Positions 1 to 11,290 of a DNA stretch of 64,000 nucleotides are shown piece after piece (position 1 is the stretch's first letter; every line of letters begins with the position of its first letter). Made by a program: the position numbers and the translations under genes. A model generated the notes under the pieces. That model was not told the DNA's origin. It did not search any database and was given only the letters and a program-made list of their open reading frames with translations. The stretch comes from Symsagittifera roscoffensis (taxonomy: Eukaryota > Xenacoelomorpha > Acoela > Convolutidae): positions 1 to 64,000 of the forward strand of contig NW_026970963.1 in assembly GCF_963678635.1 (NCBI RefSeq). Reading direction: 5' to 3'.

Positions 1-2304
1 CCAGCTTGCACAATGAAAAAGCTACTTCTTCCCAATTAACTATAATTTCAACTAAATCTGTTTCTTTTGAACTTTCTGAGTGGCTGATAACATCTAAACG
101 CCAATCATGAAGCTGCTGTATAGCTTTTTCGAAATAGTACTTAGAACTCATTTTTGTTTGGTTTGATTCGTGCCCTGTGCGTTGAATAAAGCGGCCCTTC
201 GTGTAGTGCAAAAGTGACAAGCAGAAATATGATTTTCCTATTTCTAGTTTTTTTTCATATTTCTCTTCAAGTATCGTCATATTCGTCTCCAAACTTTCAG
301 GATCGGGGTCCATCTGAATGATGAAACACTGGCACATTACAGCATGAGAAAATAGACGAACTTGCAGAAACAAATTACTCAAATTTTCTGCGAATTTCAG
401 CAACAATGAAATATGGTTCGAGCTAAAATACTCAGCTAGGAGGTTCAACAGAGCGATTAATAAACACTCAGTTGAGGACTGTTGAATAATAAAAGGTTCT
501 TTCGAAATGTCTGGATAATATCTTAAGAGTTCAAAATCAAACTTGAAGAACTCTCGAAGATCTTCAAAGTTATTGAAAAATGCTGATGTTTGAACTGGCT
601 CGTCACCATTACATAGTCTCTGTAGATCCTCCCGCAAGATTTGCAACAGTTTTGAATAATACGCAATAAAAAAGTGCACTTCAACTTCCTACAAACTTCT
701 GAGTATTCCTTCAGAACATACTCTTGTAAGTACGGGTGCAAGTGGTACTGTTTTCTGTTTCGGTTGAACTCAATCAAACTTAAGTCGGCACATTGCTCAA
801 TAAAATCTTCTTTGAAGCTCTCTTCCCCTTTAGTGTACAAATTAAGCATGTACTTCAAGATTGGTTCTTCTATGAACTCAGGAAAAATACTAGCACATTG
901 TATGACAAGTAATAAGCCAGCTTAGCTTCTTGGTGTAGCGACTCAAATGACCATTTCAAAGCTTCGTCTATTGATTCCTGGTAACTCTTGCTTTCTTTGA
1001 ACGTCGGGATGTCTTTAACAGTTATGGGCTTTTTGTTCTTAGCAGTCAGTCGAGAGGCATAAAGCTTCATTATCAGTGGAATGCCGTAGGAGGACTTCGC
1101 TACATAGTTTAAGATGTCGTCCGTAATAGTTTCGGTGTTCTCGCTAAACCATTTGGCCGCCTCTTTTCTAGAAATCGGTTTCAAAGCAATAATTTCTTTA
1201 GAAATACCCTTTGGGTCTAATGTCCAGTTTCTGGACGTACATATGAATTTGATGTTGCCGTTTGATGAAGAAAGCCGAGTTATTACATTTTCCAGAGCTT
1301 TTCTAGCTTCCAGCGTGTCAAAATTATCGATGTTATCCAAAATAAGCCAAACTTTTGTTTCTTTTGGAATGCTGTTGATATAATTTTTAAGAATTGAAAA
1401 CGCGTCATCTGAGTTCTGGATTTCTTTTTCGATATCGCTCATGCATTTTCCTATCGATTTGCTAATTTTATTTTCCAGTCTTAGACCAAACTCTTTGTTG
1501 ATTTCGAAATCCTTCATTAGTACAAGCAAACAGATGTTCAAAGGTTGTTTGGTTTGTTCTTTTGCAAATGTCAAAGCCAGAGAGCTCTTGCCTATCCCAG
1601 CGGTACCAGTTATTAAGGCCAGAGGTGACAACTGGAGAGAATCTGCTAGATGATCCAATTCCTGTTCTCTTCCCACGATGCTGCTTATGTCATGAATATT
1701 GCTTCTTGGAAGACTACCTGGGAAGTATTTCCAGTTATCGAGAATTTTTTTTAAATTTCCAAACTTATCAATACCAGGATACTTGCTTTGGAAAAAGCCA
1801 ATTTCCTGTTGAAGACTCGTTATTTTTGCTTTGTAGTCATCAGCTGACAAAGAGCCTGGTACCTGATGGGCCGCGTGGTTTCTGAGATCTCTTATTTTTT
1901 TAATGGCGTCATCGTGCGACCAATCGGATAGAAACTCGTCAAGTAGAGAGGCGAGTAAATATGTATCGCATTTATCAAGGGATGGTATCATACCGTTTTT
2001 GAACTGCCTATGTTTTTTGCGAACAAATTCAACAGTTTCTTCTTTCGAAATGAAAGATTTCCATGTTAAATCACTATCTAGAAGAAGATGACTCACCATA
2101 TTCTGTGCAATGGAATCAGCCAAGAATTTGGTTAGGCCGCTTAGATAAAAATGCAACGTAGTTTCTGACCAAGCCATTCCAAAAAGGGGCAATCGAATCA
2201 GACTTTGAGTTGAGTTCAATTCAGAGTTTTGATTAAGAGCTCTGATTTTGTTCACTTGCTTCACCAACTAGTCTGACATGTAAATAGTCTCGTAGACCAA
2301 TCAT
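1..2304 (-). pseudogene. HEPN - NB-ARC - helical repeat (STAND-type) protein, disrupted, 3' end beyond window
   Basis: The longest frame (2267-870) gives about 465 residues. An all-helical N-terminal domain (about residues 25-170) carries the HEPN signature R-x4-H (RNHAAH, residues 129-134) and resembles the DZIP3/hRUL138-type HEPN. An NB-ARC ATPase follows: Walker A GTAGIGKSS (221-229), Walker B WLILDNID (307-314), a sensor-like FICTSRNW (341-348) and a GIP motif (395-397). Similarity continues in a second frame (858 to about 690) and a third that stays open from about 681 to base 2 and looks like helical repeats. The frame changes near 895-910 and 668-680 each fit one missing base; the second lies in a T6 run, so an assembly indel is possible. 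No GT-AG intron fits. The 465-residue frame begins TTG just after a stop; ATG at 2304-2302 opens a short frame (MIGLRDYLHVRLVGE) that may be the true N-terminus with another shift near 2240-2260. Such proteins are usually immune or cell-death sensors; that role is inferred. Confidence 0.5.
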
Positions 2305-2334
2305 GGCAATTTGATCAAAAAGATCACAATATTA

Positions 2335-2645
2335 AATCAAGTGTCTTATATTAAACACGAAGTTTTTGTGATTTTGTGTTTTGTTGTTTTGCGTTTTGTC
2401 GTTTTTGCGTTCTGCGTTTTTTTTGCGTTCTGCGTTTTGTTTTTATTGCGTTCTGCGTTTTGTTGTTTTGCGTTCTGCGTTTTCTGCGTTTTCTTTGCGT
2501 TCTGCGTTGCAAATCAAGTGACCTTCATTAAACACGAAGTTTTTGGTGACTCTGCGTTTTGCTGTTTTGCATTTTGTCGTTTTGCGTTCTGCTTTTCTGC
2601 AGTTTCTGCGTTTTCTGCGTTTTTTGCGTTCTGCCTTTCTGATTT
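2335..2645 (+). repeat. T/G-rich simple repeat (TTTTGCG/TTCTGCG), two diverged ~177-bp copies
   Basis: Degenerate runs of TTTTGCGTT and TTCTGCG fill this stretch. Two larger copies start at about 2334 and 2511, both opening with AAATCAAGTG, then a short variable part and TTAAACACGAAGTTTTT. The strand asymmetry is strong: the plus strand is almost free of long A or C runs. It lies directly upstream of the minus-strand HEPN/NB-ARC gene, so it occupies its promoter side. Open frames through it on both strands are by-products of the repeat. Confidence 0.5.
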
Positions 2646-4140
2646 TTGAAGGACTTCTACGCTGGGGAATGCTGCTTCACAATCAGCCATGAGCATGGAT
2701 CTTGGTGGGACTCAAACCAGCAGCCATCCGAGTTAAAAGCAAGCAACTCTAATCAAATCCTACCCAGTTTCCAAGAAAGAATCAGATTGTAATCTTTGAT
2801 TGCAATCAGATACAAATTTAAAGTTTCTAGAAAAAAAAACTCAGCCACAAGGATGTTTCTACTCATTGAAATAAGAATTCAAATTATCTTATACCAAAGA
2901 ACTAAAGATTTTGATTCGATAGATATAATCCTTGGCAGAAAATTTCAAACAAAATCAACCAAAACTGAAACTTTACCGGCGAAAAAATTGAACCGAATTA
3001 TGCAATCAATCGAGATGCTACAGATTTTTTTTACAGCACAACCACTAAACGATGAAAAAGAACAGGAGTCAAAGGTAAAACCTCTTTTGGTTGCTTTGTT
3101 TGTGTTTACCTGGTTTGTGCAATTCCCTTTCTGCACCTGTAACGTTGAAAAAAACTGAGCTTACTTTTCATATATCATGCTTTGAAGAATTATAGTCCGT
3201 TTGAAAGTAACTTTGCAGCTCATGAAAAAAAAATTGGCAAATTTTCTCATCTGTGTAGCTTATGAGAAAGATAAGTAATACAAAATCAAAAACGGAGTGG
3301 CTGAGAAAGTATTTGTAATTTGAATTCAAATTTGGTGCTTACGACAACAAGCTAGTCATACTATTTCTATAGGAAGCTTACGAGAAAAATGCAAACCAAA
3401 AAAATCTTCATAGTTGAAATTTGAATGACAAGCATTTCTTAAAACATTGAAAAATCATAACAGAGAACTATCAGGAGATTGGAAGTTGTTGAAAATTCAA
3501 AACTCAGTTACAAGTTCAGCAAATTCAAATGACTTTTTGCTAATTAAGCAGAATAGTAACAAAAAATTAGCAAATTAGAAACAAGTACATAATTAGTTGA
3601 AGTTTCAGCGAGTTCAGCAGTTTAGCGTCTTCATCGCCAGCTTTTTCTGTGACTTCAGTATGTTAAAGGAAACTTCCGCATCTTAAAATAAATGTATCTG
3701 AAAGCTATTAAAAACGCTTGTACCAAGTCAAACACTGATTGTTCCTATTGTTTTTTTAAGTTTTCAGCACAATTTTTCGTTTGAAGTGCGATTTGTCGTG
3801 AAAAAATTAATTTGTCGGAGCAAGAAATAAATTGAGTAGTGGAACCAGGCATGTATTCGGAACGATTTATAAATGGTTCATATCTCCTTCTTTTTACTGG
3901 CACGGCTTTGTCGTCAGTTGCTGACTAAGCCATTATATTAACAAAAACGGGCGTGGAACCAGAATTTTGACTTGGAAAACGAGCAATCAATCAAACATTG
4001 TGATTCAAAATGATTTTTTTTGTTTCCCTAATTTGCTTGACACGTAATGTATGATTGCCAGTTCAAGTTTTTGAAATGCCAACAGCAATAACATGAAAAC
4101 ATATCAAACGATTTAAAAAAAAGTAAGAAGTGTGGTCGCA
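2646..4140. other. AT-rich noncoding stretch, no supported gene
   Basis: No gene is supported. A 120-codon plus-strand frame (2796-3158) shows no recognisable domain, is rich in AT-encoded residues and ends in a hydrophobic Phe/Cys stretch; chance is the simplest explanation. Phrases such as GCTTATGAGAAAG recur around 3230-3380 but form no clear array. Confidence 0.5.
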
Positions 4141-4149
4141 CTTTTCAAA

Positions 4150-4545
4150 GGCAATCTAAAACATAGCTAAAAGATAGATTACAATTTCAGATTGAGATTC
4201 ATAGATCAACAAGTGTTTCATTCGGACAAACCACTGGTAGTTTATGTGACTGGTTGTCGTTTGTGTTCAATGCAAGCTAAAACATAGCAATTTGCTTATG
4301 TGACTGATAGTTTATGTGATTTTAACGCTTCTGGTAGTTTATGTGACTTCAATGACTTCGGTTTCACGGCAAGCTAAGACATAGACTATTGTTTATGCGA
4401 CGAGTAGTTTAAAAGACTGGTAGTTTTGTCGCTCGTATTTTATGCAGGCTAAAACATAGCTCAAATATTATGTTTCAGATTGAGCTTGATAGATAAGCAC
4501 GTGCTTCATTTGGACAAACTAATGATAGTTTATGGGACCTAACTT
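4150..4545. repeat. Degenerate repeat with GGTAGTTTATGTGAC phrases
   Basis: A unit beginning with CTAAAACATAGCT, followed by TTTCAGATTGAG and a GTTTCATTCGGACAAAC-like phrase, appears at about 4155-4245 and again at about 4445-4530. Between the copies the phrase (G/A)TAGTTTATGTGA recurs at about 4237, 4305 and 4333, with a further variant near 4513. This looks like an old local duplication plus a short dispersed motif. No coding potential or transposon ends are visible. Confidence 0.5.
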
Positions 4546-5128
4546 CACAATTAGAAAAAAACCTTACATGTGATAATGCGATAGCATCAGTTCAATTCAG
4601 CATAGCAAATAATTTTTAGTTTCACATTCATCTTGTTCCGACAACTTTTAGCATAGGGTTAGGCGCCTAAGTCAAAGTAAAATGGTATATCGCACAATAA
4701 GGCAAATACTTTCGCAAACACAGAATGAGGTTGAATGGATTGGGCTAAAAATATTGTTACCGCGTTTTGGCCTGATGTAGTTTTTTCATGAGCACGAATT
4801 AAAGAAAAAATTAAAAATTTAGGGAAAAAATTTTTAGAAGTACATAATTTTAGGTTTGTGACAACACCCACCAAAACATCGGAAACAAAGAAAATCATAA
4901 TTGTTTATTGATGACTAAAATGTTGTGTAAATAATCGAAAATCGTGACAATATCACACCAAGTAACGGAATTTTTATTCAGCATACTCGAATAACTTCAA
5001 ATGTAATCGTAGATTTTTTTTCGACATAAGTGAACCTTTCTGGAACATCAATTCATTTAACTCATTAAAAATATATGTATTTTTAAAACTCGAATCCAAA
5101 CCATTATTTTCTTTCCATTGCTCATCAG
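4546..5128. other. AT-rich noncoding stretch, nothing seen
   Basis: No open frame with recognisable similarity, no RNA gene and no clear repeat. A 79-codon minus-strand frame (4898-4659) has no domain and is treated as chance. Confidence 0.5.
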
Positions 5129-5273
5129 CCCCCCCCCCCCCCCACATCGCCAAGCTACGTCCTCAAGTCCTCCCACTACGGCACCACGTCCTCCCACTAA
5201 CTCTTCCCCCAACAAAACCATTACAGCACCAGACCCACCCACGTCCCCCGTTTACTACCCCCCCCCCCCCCCC
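5129..5273 (+). repeat. Two poly-C tracts (C15, C16) flanking a pyrimidine-rich CCTCCCAC segment
   Basis: A run of 15 C (5129-5143) and one of 16 C (5258-5273) bracket about 114 bp rich in CCTCCCAC and CACGTCC. The composition is very different from the AT-rich surroundings. The minus strand is therefore a G-run-rich tract able in principle to form G-quadruplex or triplex structures. Homopolymer lengths of this kind are often inaccurate in assemblies. Confidence 0.5.
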
Positions 5274-6580
5274 GTTAAACAATCGGTTAGTAGCCGTTGC
5301 TTTTTTGTTTAAATGTTATTGTTATATTTCTTTCAAAAAAAGGATGAAATTAGGTTGAAAATGATCAACTATAATTGATTAAAATGATTTTTTTGCTATG
5401 AAAAGTAGTACAACTATATTATGTTTTTAAATAATTATAATCAATTGTTTTGAAATTTTAACCTTACATACTCTAAACATCCAATAAAAACGTATAATAT
5501 ACATAAAAATCCAGTGCGGAACCTTTACAACAAACATTTGACTTCTCGATCAATTGGTAGCTAATGTGACAATTTAAAACACAGTGACTCAATCTTGAAA
5601 ACTGGCGACTAATTTGAATTCTGCGGTAAGGAGGCGTTCTCAAAGTTTCATAATCATTTATTCCCCTCAGGAATTCAAGGGTGCCCCTTCACGTGAGAAT
5701 CTCAAGCTCAAGGTTCTCTTTTCTTGTCAAGATCTCAAAGTTCTCCCGCCGAGTGGAAATATCATCGTCTCTCTTTCTCCTCTCCCACTCACCTCAGATA
5801 AGCATTATTTTCAGAGTGCAAGGAGAGGTTTATACAAAATAAGTACAAAGACCAAGCAGTCTTGCCGCATCCTATATATTCCACATGCCGATTTTTGAAA
5901 AAAAAATCAGAAAAAGGTCAAAAAAAATTACTAAAAAAAGTTTGCAGGTAGGGGAGGAAAGGAAAAAGAGCCGCGAAATGTGACCGAGTTGGACTTATTG
6001 GGCTACGGAAAACTTTATAAATGTTCATACTTAACCTTTTATATCCACTAGTTACACCAAAAAACTGATGCTATTGTTAGATGGGGGTTGGGGAGGGGTG
6101 TTGTTAGAAAAAAGCGCTGGCCCCTACAAGTCGACCCTATCACATCACATCTGAGTTTTCAGGGTCCTCCCGCAACTTCAAGATTCCTTAACCTCCATAA
6201 CCAGGGCTGAAACGCTTGACTGTTATTCTTGGGATGCAAAGATAGATTTTTTGTTTTGTGTTGAAACACTTGCCCCCTTTCCCAATTTTTCGAAACCCAT
6301 TTTGTTATGGCAAAGTATCAATAAAACAAAATCGGGATATGAAATTAAAGCAGAACATTAAAATCGTTGTAAATTTCAATTCCCAGTGTTTTTTCCATGC
6401 TTAAAAAAGAAAGAGACAGTTCATATTTGGTTGATTATAGTAAACTACTTAAACGCTCAAAAATTCGAATGAACTCGGTGACAATCCGCTCCGAAGTTTT
6501 AATGACAAAAATCAATAGATTTTTGGTTACTGAAACTTTGTCCAGATAATCGAATATCGTGGCAGTCTTAAACATCATAT
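5274..6580. other. Noncoding stretch with a less AT-rich island at about 5620-5900
   Basis: No gene is supported. The segment 5620-5900 is noticeably less AT-rich, contains CACGTG (about 5690) and ends with a TATA-like CCTATATATTCC (about 5869). A 94-codon plus-strand frame runs through it without recognisable similarity. It could be a promoter-like island or a worn repeat; neither is established. A G-rich tract GGGGGTTGGGGAGGGG lies near 6083-6098. Confidence 0.5.
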
Positions 6581-7335
6581 TGGTTCTTCTATCGATCATA
6601 ATCATTCATTTTCGAAATTTAAAAGCCCACTATAAACCATTGTGGTCGATTATATTTAGTTAGTATACTTGTTTTGAGATATCTTTTTAAAAAAGCAGAC
6701 GTATCCAAGTACAAAGTGATAGCAGTGTCATGGGAAATTTAGAAAAAAAACGAAGATTATCAGGTGTTAATTTAGGCATAAAATTTTGACTTTTTCTTAA
6801 AGTAAAGAAAAGCTTGCTGATTATGATCTTAAATTAATACAAAAAAGGAAGAAGTGTGTCATTCCCCCTGACGGCACAGCCGAATCGTTTCATATCAGTA
6901 GAAAACGCAACGAAAAAGCCTTAACGACAAAATTGATTGAAAAGAAGGGTTGGAATATTCTAGAGGATTGGAATATTCAAAAATATTCTGGGTTGGATTA
7001 TTCTGGAGGGTTGGAGTGAGGGAGTAAAGCCTCCATTTTTGAACGATTTCAAAGAAAAACCGAACAGCCGCATACAACGTGAAAGTAAGTTTTTGGGTAG
7101 ATAATATTGAACTTTTGAAAGCCTCTGGAAACGACAGTCCTTCGTAATTCGAGTGTTAAACAAGGGATTGAGTGGAACCGGAGTGTTGAGTGGCAGATTC
7201 GGAACAGATCCGAACCCTTTGGAGCAGAGAAATAGAGAGTATGACCAGATTATATCTGGAGGAGTGTGGAAAACGAGACACGATGTCTTTTAACTTTTAG
7301 AACAACTTTTATAACCTTTTTTTGCTACTGAAGTG
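6581..7335 (+). repeat. Repeat block C, copy 1
   Basis: This block matches 12764-13482 and, in part, 16622-16911. Shared landmarks in order: TCTATCGATCATA, CCCAC(T/A)ATAAAC, AGCAGTGT, GTGTGTCATTCC, a GG(A/T)TTGGAAT-rich part, then CTCCATTTTTG or GGCATTTTTGGAC, GAAAGCCTC and GGAGCAGAGA. Short minus-strand open frames in copies 1 and 2 resemble each other (LSRC(M/V)RL-type residues), but they are short and Pro/Leu-rich and I do not call a gene. This copy stands apart from the main array at 9344-19433. Confidence 0.5.
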
Positions 7336-7760
7336 CCCTGAATAATCGAAAAGAAATCCGAGTGATGTTCAGTTTAGAGCAAGAGTAGTTGATGGCGAGG
7401 AAAGAGTCAATACATCTCTAATGGATCCGATTTATGTCGGTCACTGAAAATGACTATAGTTATGGTTTTTGGACCAATTTTAGTTGTTTTCACGTTGTTT
7501 GGAGACCCAGCTATGCGGATAAATACTTAAATAGTCAAAAACTAAGTAAAGGTAGTTTAGATGATGTTCTAAAAGCTATAATACAAGTGCTGACCGCTAT
7601 ACAGACGAGAAATCAATTGGCTAAGTCGATACGATGAAAACGAATAGAAGTAGGGTAAATAGTCCTAAATAGGGGATTTTTCTTTGTTTTTGTTGCCGTG
7701 TAATATCTGGACGAAGGTTACATAGGTGATAGTTTATCTTGAGCAGCTCAGCCGGGGGTA
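7336..7760. other. Noncoding stretch, nothing seen
   Basis: A 67-codon plus-strand frame at 7434-7637 has no recognisable similarity. No RNA gene or repeat is evident. Confidence 0.5.
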
Positions 7761-8280
7761 TTAACATAGGAAATAGTATTTCCAATGTACAAAGATAGGG
7801 AATAGAGTTGTTGAGGTTTCAGCGTGATGGTAGGAGAATGGTAAGAAAAACGGTATTTTTTAAATTTCTGTAAAAGGTCTAGTTTTTTCGCAAAAAGTTC
7901 GGCGCGCGTTACCTAATTTCCTTAGTGTATTACGTGGGAAAAAATTGTACTATGTATTAAAATAGGAAATAGGTTTCTTTATGTATTCAGATAGGTAAGG
8001 GTAAGTTTTTGATGAAATAGTAAGTTTCAGATAAAATTTTCGGCGCCCAATCCTAACATGTCTTAAGATAGTGTATAGATTTTCCTATTTATAAGGATTA
8101 GAAATTCGTTTTATTGAAATAAAAACTCATTAAGATAGGGAATAGGTTTTCCAAGGCATCAGGCTAGGGAATGGTAACGTTTCAGTGTGATGGTAAGAAA
8201 ATGGTGAGAAAAACGTTATACGTTTGGATTTGTTCGCAAAAATCTCGGTACCCGTTATTTAATTTGTGAGTGTTAAGTGT
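7761..8280 (+). repeat. Degenerate tandem repeat of about 190 bp, about three units
   Basis: Units begin near 7765, 7967 and 8139. Each carries variants of GATAGGGAATAG, TTTCAG, a GTGATGGTA-like phrase, AATGGT(A/G)AGAAAAACG, TTCGCAAAAA and CGGCGC or CGGTACCCGTTA. The units are strongly diverged, so the array is old. No coding signal. Confidence 0.5.
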
Positions 8281-9343
8281 GGGTTGTGCAATGAAGGCTT
8301 TATGTTTTAAATTGGTTCATGGTAAGCCAATGGTAAGATGTGCAAAAACTTCATAACCCGTTAAGGTTTTTTGATATAAATTGACATGATAACTACTTTA
8401 TTAGATGATCTTACTTTTTAAAATGATTTTCAATCTAGCTGAATCTATGCTGAAACCTACCGAAACTTCCAAAAAAGTCAAGTTTTCGGAAAAAATCACA
8501 AGAGTTTCAAGTTTTTGGAAAAAATTCGAAAATTTCAACGCATTTCGAAACAATTGCAGAAGTCTCAAGGTTCCGGCTAGTTTTTTGTTGCTTCTTATCT
8601 AATTGAAAAAGATACAAAACGTGTAGCGTTTGAATATAAGCTCAAATTGTACTTGAATTGCCACATGTTGTGACAATGATACCAGAATTTGATCAAAACT
8701 ATGGATTTTTCCACAATTTTTTCTCAAAGTATTGAAATTAGATCAATTTTAGCCTATTTTTAGCTAATAAATTGTTTTTTGAATGATCTGAACACTTGAA
8801 AAAAGGCTCATAATAGCTCAATAAAAATTAAACTTCGATTTTTTTTTGGAAAAAAAGGTGATTAATTTTGAGAAAACACAATAAAAACTCATTAAATTTT
8901 TAAATTTTCAATTTTTAAAATAGTATTTAGGTAAATAACTGTTTTTCAGGTCCAGTTCAAAGATAAATCACCTAGGAATCTCATTTCAAATTAAAAGTGA
9001 GTGCAATATTCATTAAAATTTCTAGATCAAACTCCATGATCCAACTCCTCCTTAGTTTTTTCTCAAAATTTGTACAAAATTACAACAACTGAGAAGTTTT
9101 TCAGGTTAAAATGACAATAAGTTTCAAATCATTGATGAAAAAAGAACATTTTGCTGCTAAAAATGACTCAAAAGGGGGTAAATTAGATTCGATGAAAATC
9201 AGCAAAATTTTCTCCAAAACTGATAATTTTTTCTGTGTTAATTCTACAATATAAATTTAATGATTTTTCCGTGGAATTTTCCTAAGATTTAAGGTTACTC
9301 CTGCTTTCAACTTACTGCTTATTTTCGCTATTGAACTCATTTT
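8281..9343. other. AT-rich noncoding stretch, nothing seen
   Basis: A short run of TTTCAA/GTTTTCGGAAAA-like phrases (8455-8560) suggests worn simple sequence. No gene, RNA gene or element end is visible. Confidence 0.5.
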
Positions 9344-10309
9344 GCAAGAAAAATATATCAGGATTGGGTAATTTAAGAGAAAAATAGTATCAAATGAACG
9401 AATCATTTGCTGGCAGAGATAAATTTAGAAATGATAATGTCTGATTATTACCTTGTAAGTTTTACATGCTCACCTTTAGGTTCCCTTGTTCAGCTACTAC
9501 ATTAAACTAGTTAAGCAGAAGTACAACTTTCGGGATCATTAACTATCCTTCTTTTTGCAAAATAGTTATTAAAAAGCCTTTTAGTTCTTGATTTGTGTCG
9601 GAAGCTTTCTCAAAAAAGATAAAGAATTGGTGCTACTTCAAGAATTCAAACGTACATCTAAAAACTTACAAAATAAAGCTGTATTTTCCAACGTTGAGTT
9701 TTTAGAACGAATTAGGGGCAGCTTTATTGTTTATTTTCTGAAAGACTTCGGAAGTAAAAAAAATATCCAAGTGGGCTTAATTCCTAAAATCTGCAATATT
9801 TAAATTTTTCTGAGAGAACGCTTCATAAAATATCTATCGAAGAAATGAAATTAAGGTGTAAACTTTAACAATTGAACAATTTTACCACATTTATTCAGAA
9901 AAAAAACTATAGTTCTACATTTCTTTCTAAATGAAAAAGAATAAAGCTAACCAGAACAGATTTTTTACGGTGTGTCTAATTGAAACTTTTCATGTTAAAT
10001 TTAAGAGGATCTTCCATTTGATTATGCTGAAGTATTTTTTTGCTAGAGAAACTTTCAGCAAGCTCAAATTATTTTCTCCAAAAATCGAAAAATGATAAAA
10101 TCAAGATCTTGAAACCAAATTTTCGAATTAAGCTTCAAGTATCATCTTCCAAAAGATGTCTGAGTTGGGTTTACTTTGCAAAAAAACACTCAAAACATCA
10201 TAAATTCCATATAAATATAGAGAATAACAAAAACGATTCTAAATATAACAATAAAACGTAAATTTTTGAGATTTCTTATCTTGGATTTTTTCTCAAGATA
10301 TAATTTATA
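9344..10309 (+). repeat. Repeat unit A1
   Basis: Starts with TTGCAAGAAAAAT, then GGGTAATTTA, TTTGCTGGCAGAGATAAA, the TTCAGCTACTACATTAA marker (about 9490) and the palindrome CATCTTCCAAAAGATG (about 10143). It ends where the same TTGCAAGAAAAAT recurs. A 71-codon and a 73-codon frame inside it are not preserved in the other units, so neither is called. Confidence 0.5.
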
Positions 10310-11290
10310 TTGCAAGAAAAATCAGTGAGAACTGGGTAATTTAGGAGGAAAATAGTATCAAATGGAAAGTTAATTTGCTGGCAGAGATAAAATTACAACT
10401 GATAACGTCTTATTATTACCTTGTAATTTTTACATGCGCTCCTTTAGGTTCCCTTGTTCAGCTACTATATTAAACTTATTAAGCAAAAGTACAACTTTTG
10501 TGATCAATAATTAATTATCACTTTTCTTGCTCAATAGTTATTAAATCGATTTTCTTCTTGATTTATGGCGGAATTTTCCTCAAATAAATCCAAAAGATGA
10601 AGAATCGGTGCTAGTTCAATTATTCAAACGTACATGTAAAACTTGAGATTAAAAAAAAACTTTTTTTTTACGTTGAGTTTTTAGAACAAATTAAGGGCAG
10701 CTCTATTGTTTATATTCTGTAAGCCTTCGGAAGTAGAAATATGCAAGTGAGCTTAACTCTTAACTTCTGCTATGTCTAAGTACTTCTAAAAGAACGCTTC
10801 TTAGAAAATTGATTTAGAAAAAAAAATCAAATGGTAAACCTTAACAATTGTATATTTTGCCAGATTTAATAAGAAAAAAACTATAGTTCTACATAAAATT
10901 TAATTGAACAAAAATGAAGCTCGGAAGAAGAAAACCTTTTTTGTGTGTCTAATTGAAATTTATCATATTAAATTTGAGGGGATTCTACGTGTAATTCTGC
11001 TAAGGTATCAGTTTTTTTTAGTTTTCAGCAAGCTCAATAATTATTTTCTCTGAAAAAGCTTTCTACATCATTTTTTTATCCAAAATAATGACATCTAGAT
11101 CTTGAAAGCAAATTTGAGGTTTAAACTTCATGTATCATTTTTCAAAAGATGTCGGAGCTGGGTATACTTCGCAAAAAAAACTTCTGAAATTTCGTATAAA
11201 AAATATGAAAAAGTTTCTGAATGTTACACCAAAATATAAATTTTTGAGATTTTTTATCTTGTATTTTTTTTCACAATATAACATATAAAT
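10310..11290 (+). repeat. Repeat unit A2
   Basis: Colinear with A1 throughout at a period of about 970 bp, with substitutions and small indels. The palindrome is degraded (TTTTTCAAAAGATG, about 11133). It passes directly into block B1. Confidence 0.5.

Noticed and set aside
2311-2649. 112-codon plus-strand frame rich in Phe and Cys
   Set aside because: Translation of the TTTTGCG/TTCTGCG repeat.
2796-3158. 120-codon plus-strand frame
   Set aside because: No domain, AT-biased residues, no sign of conservation or gene structure.
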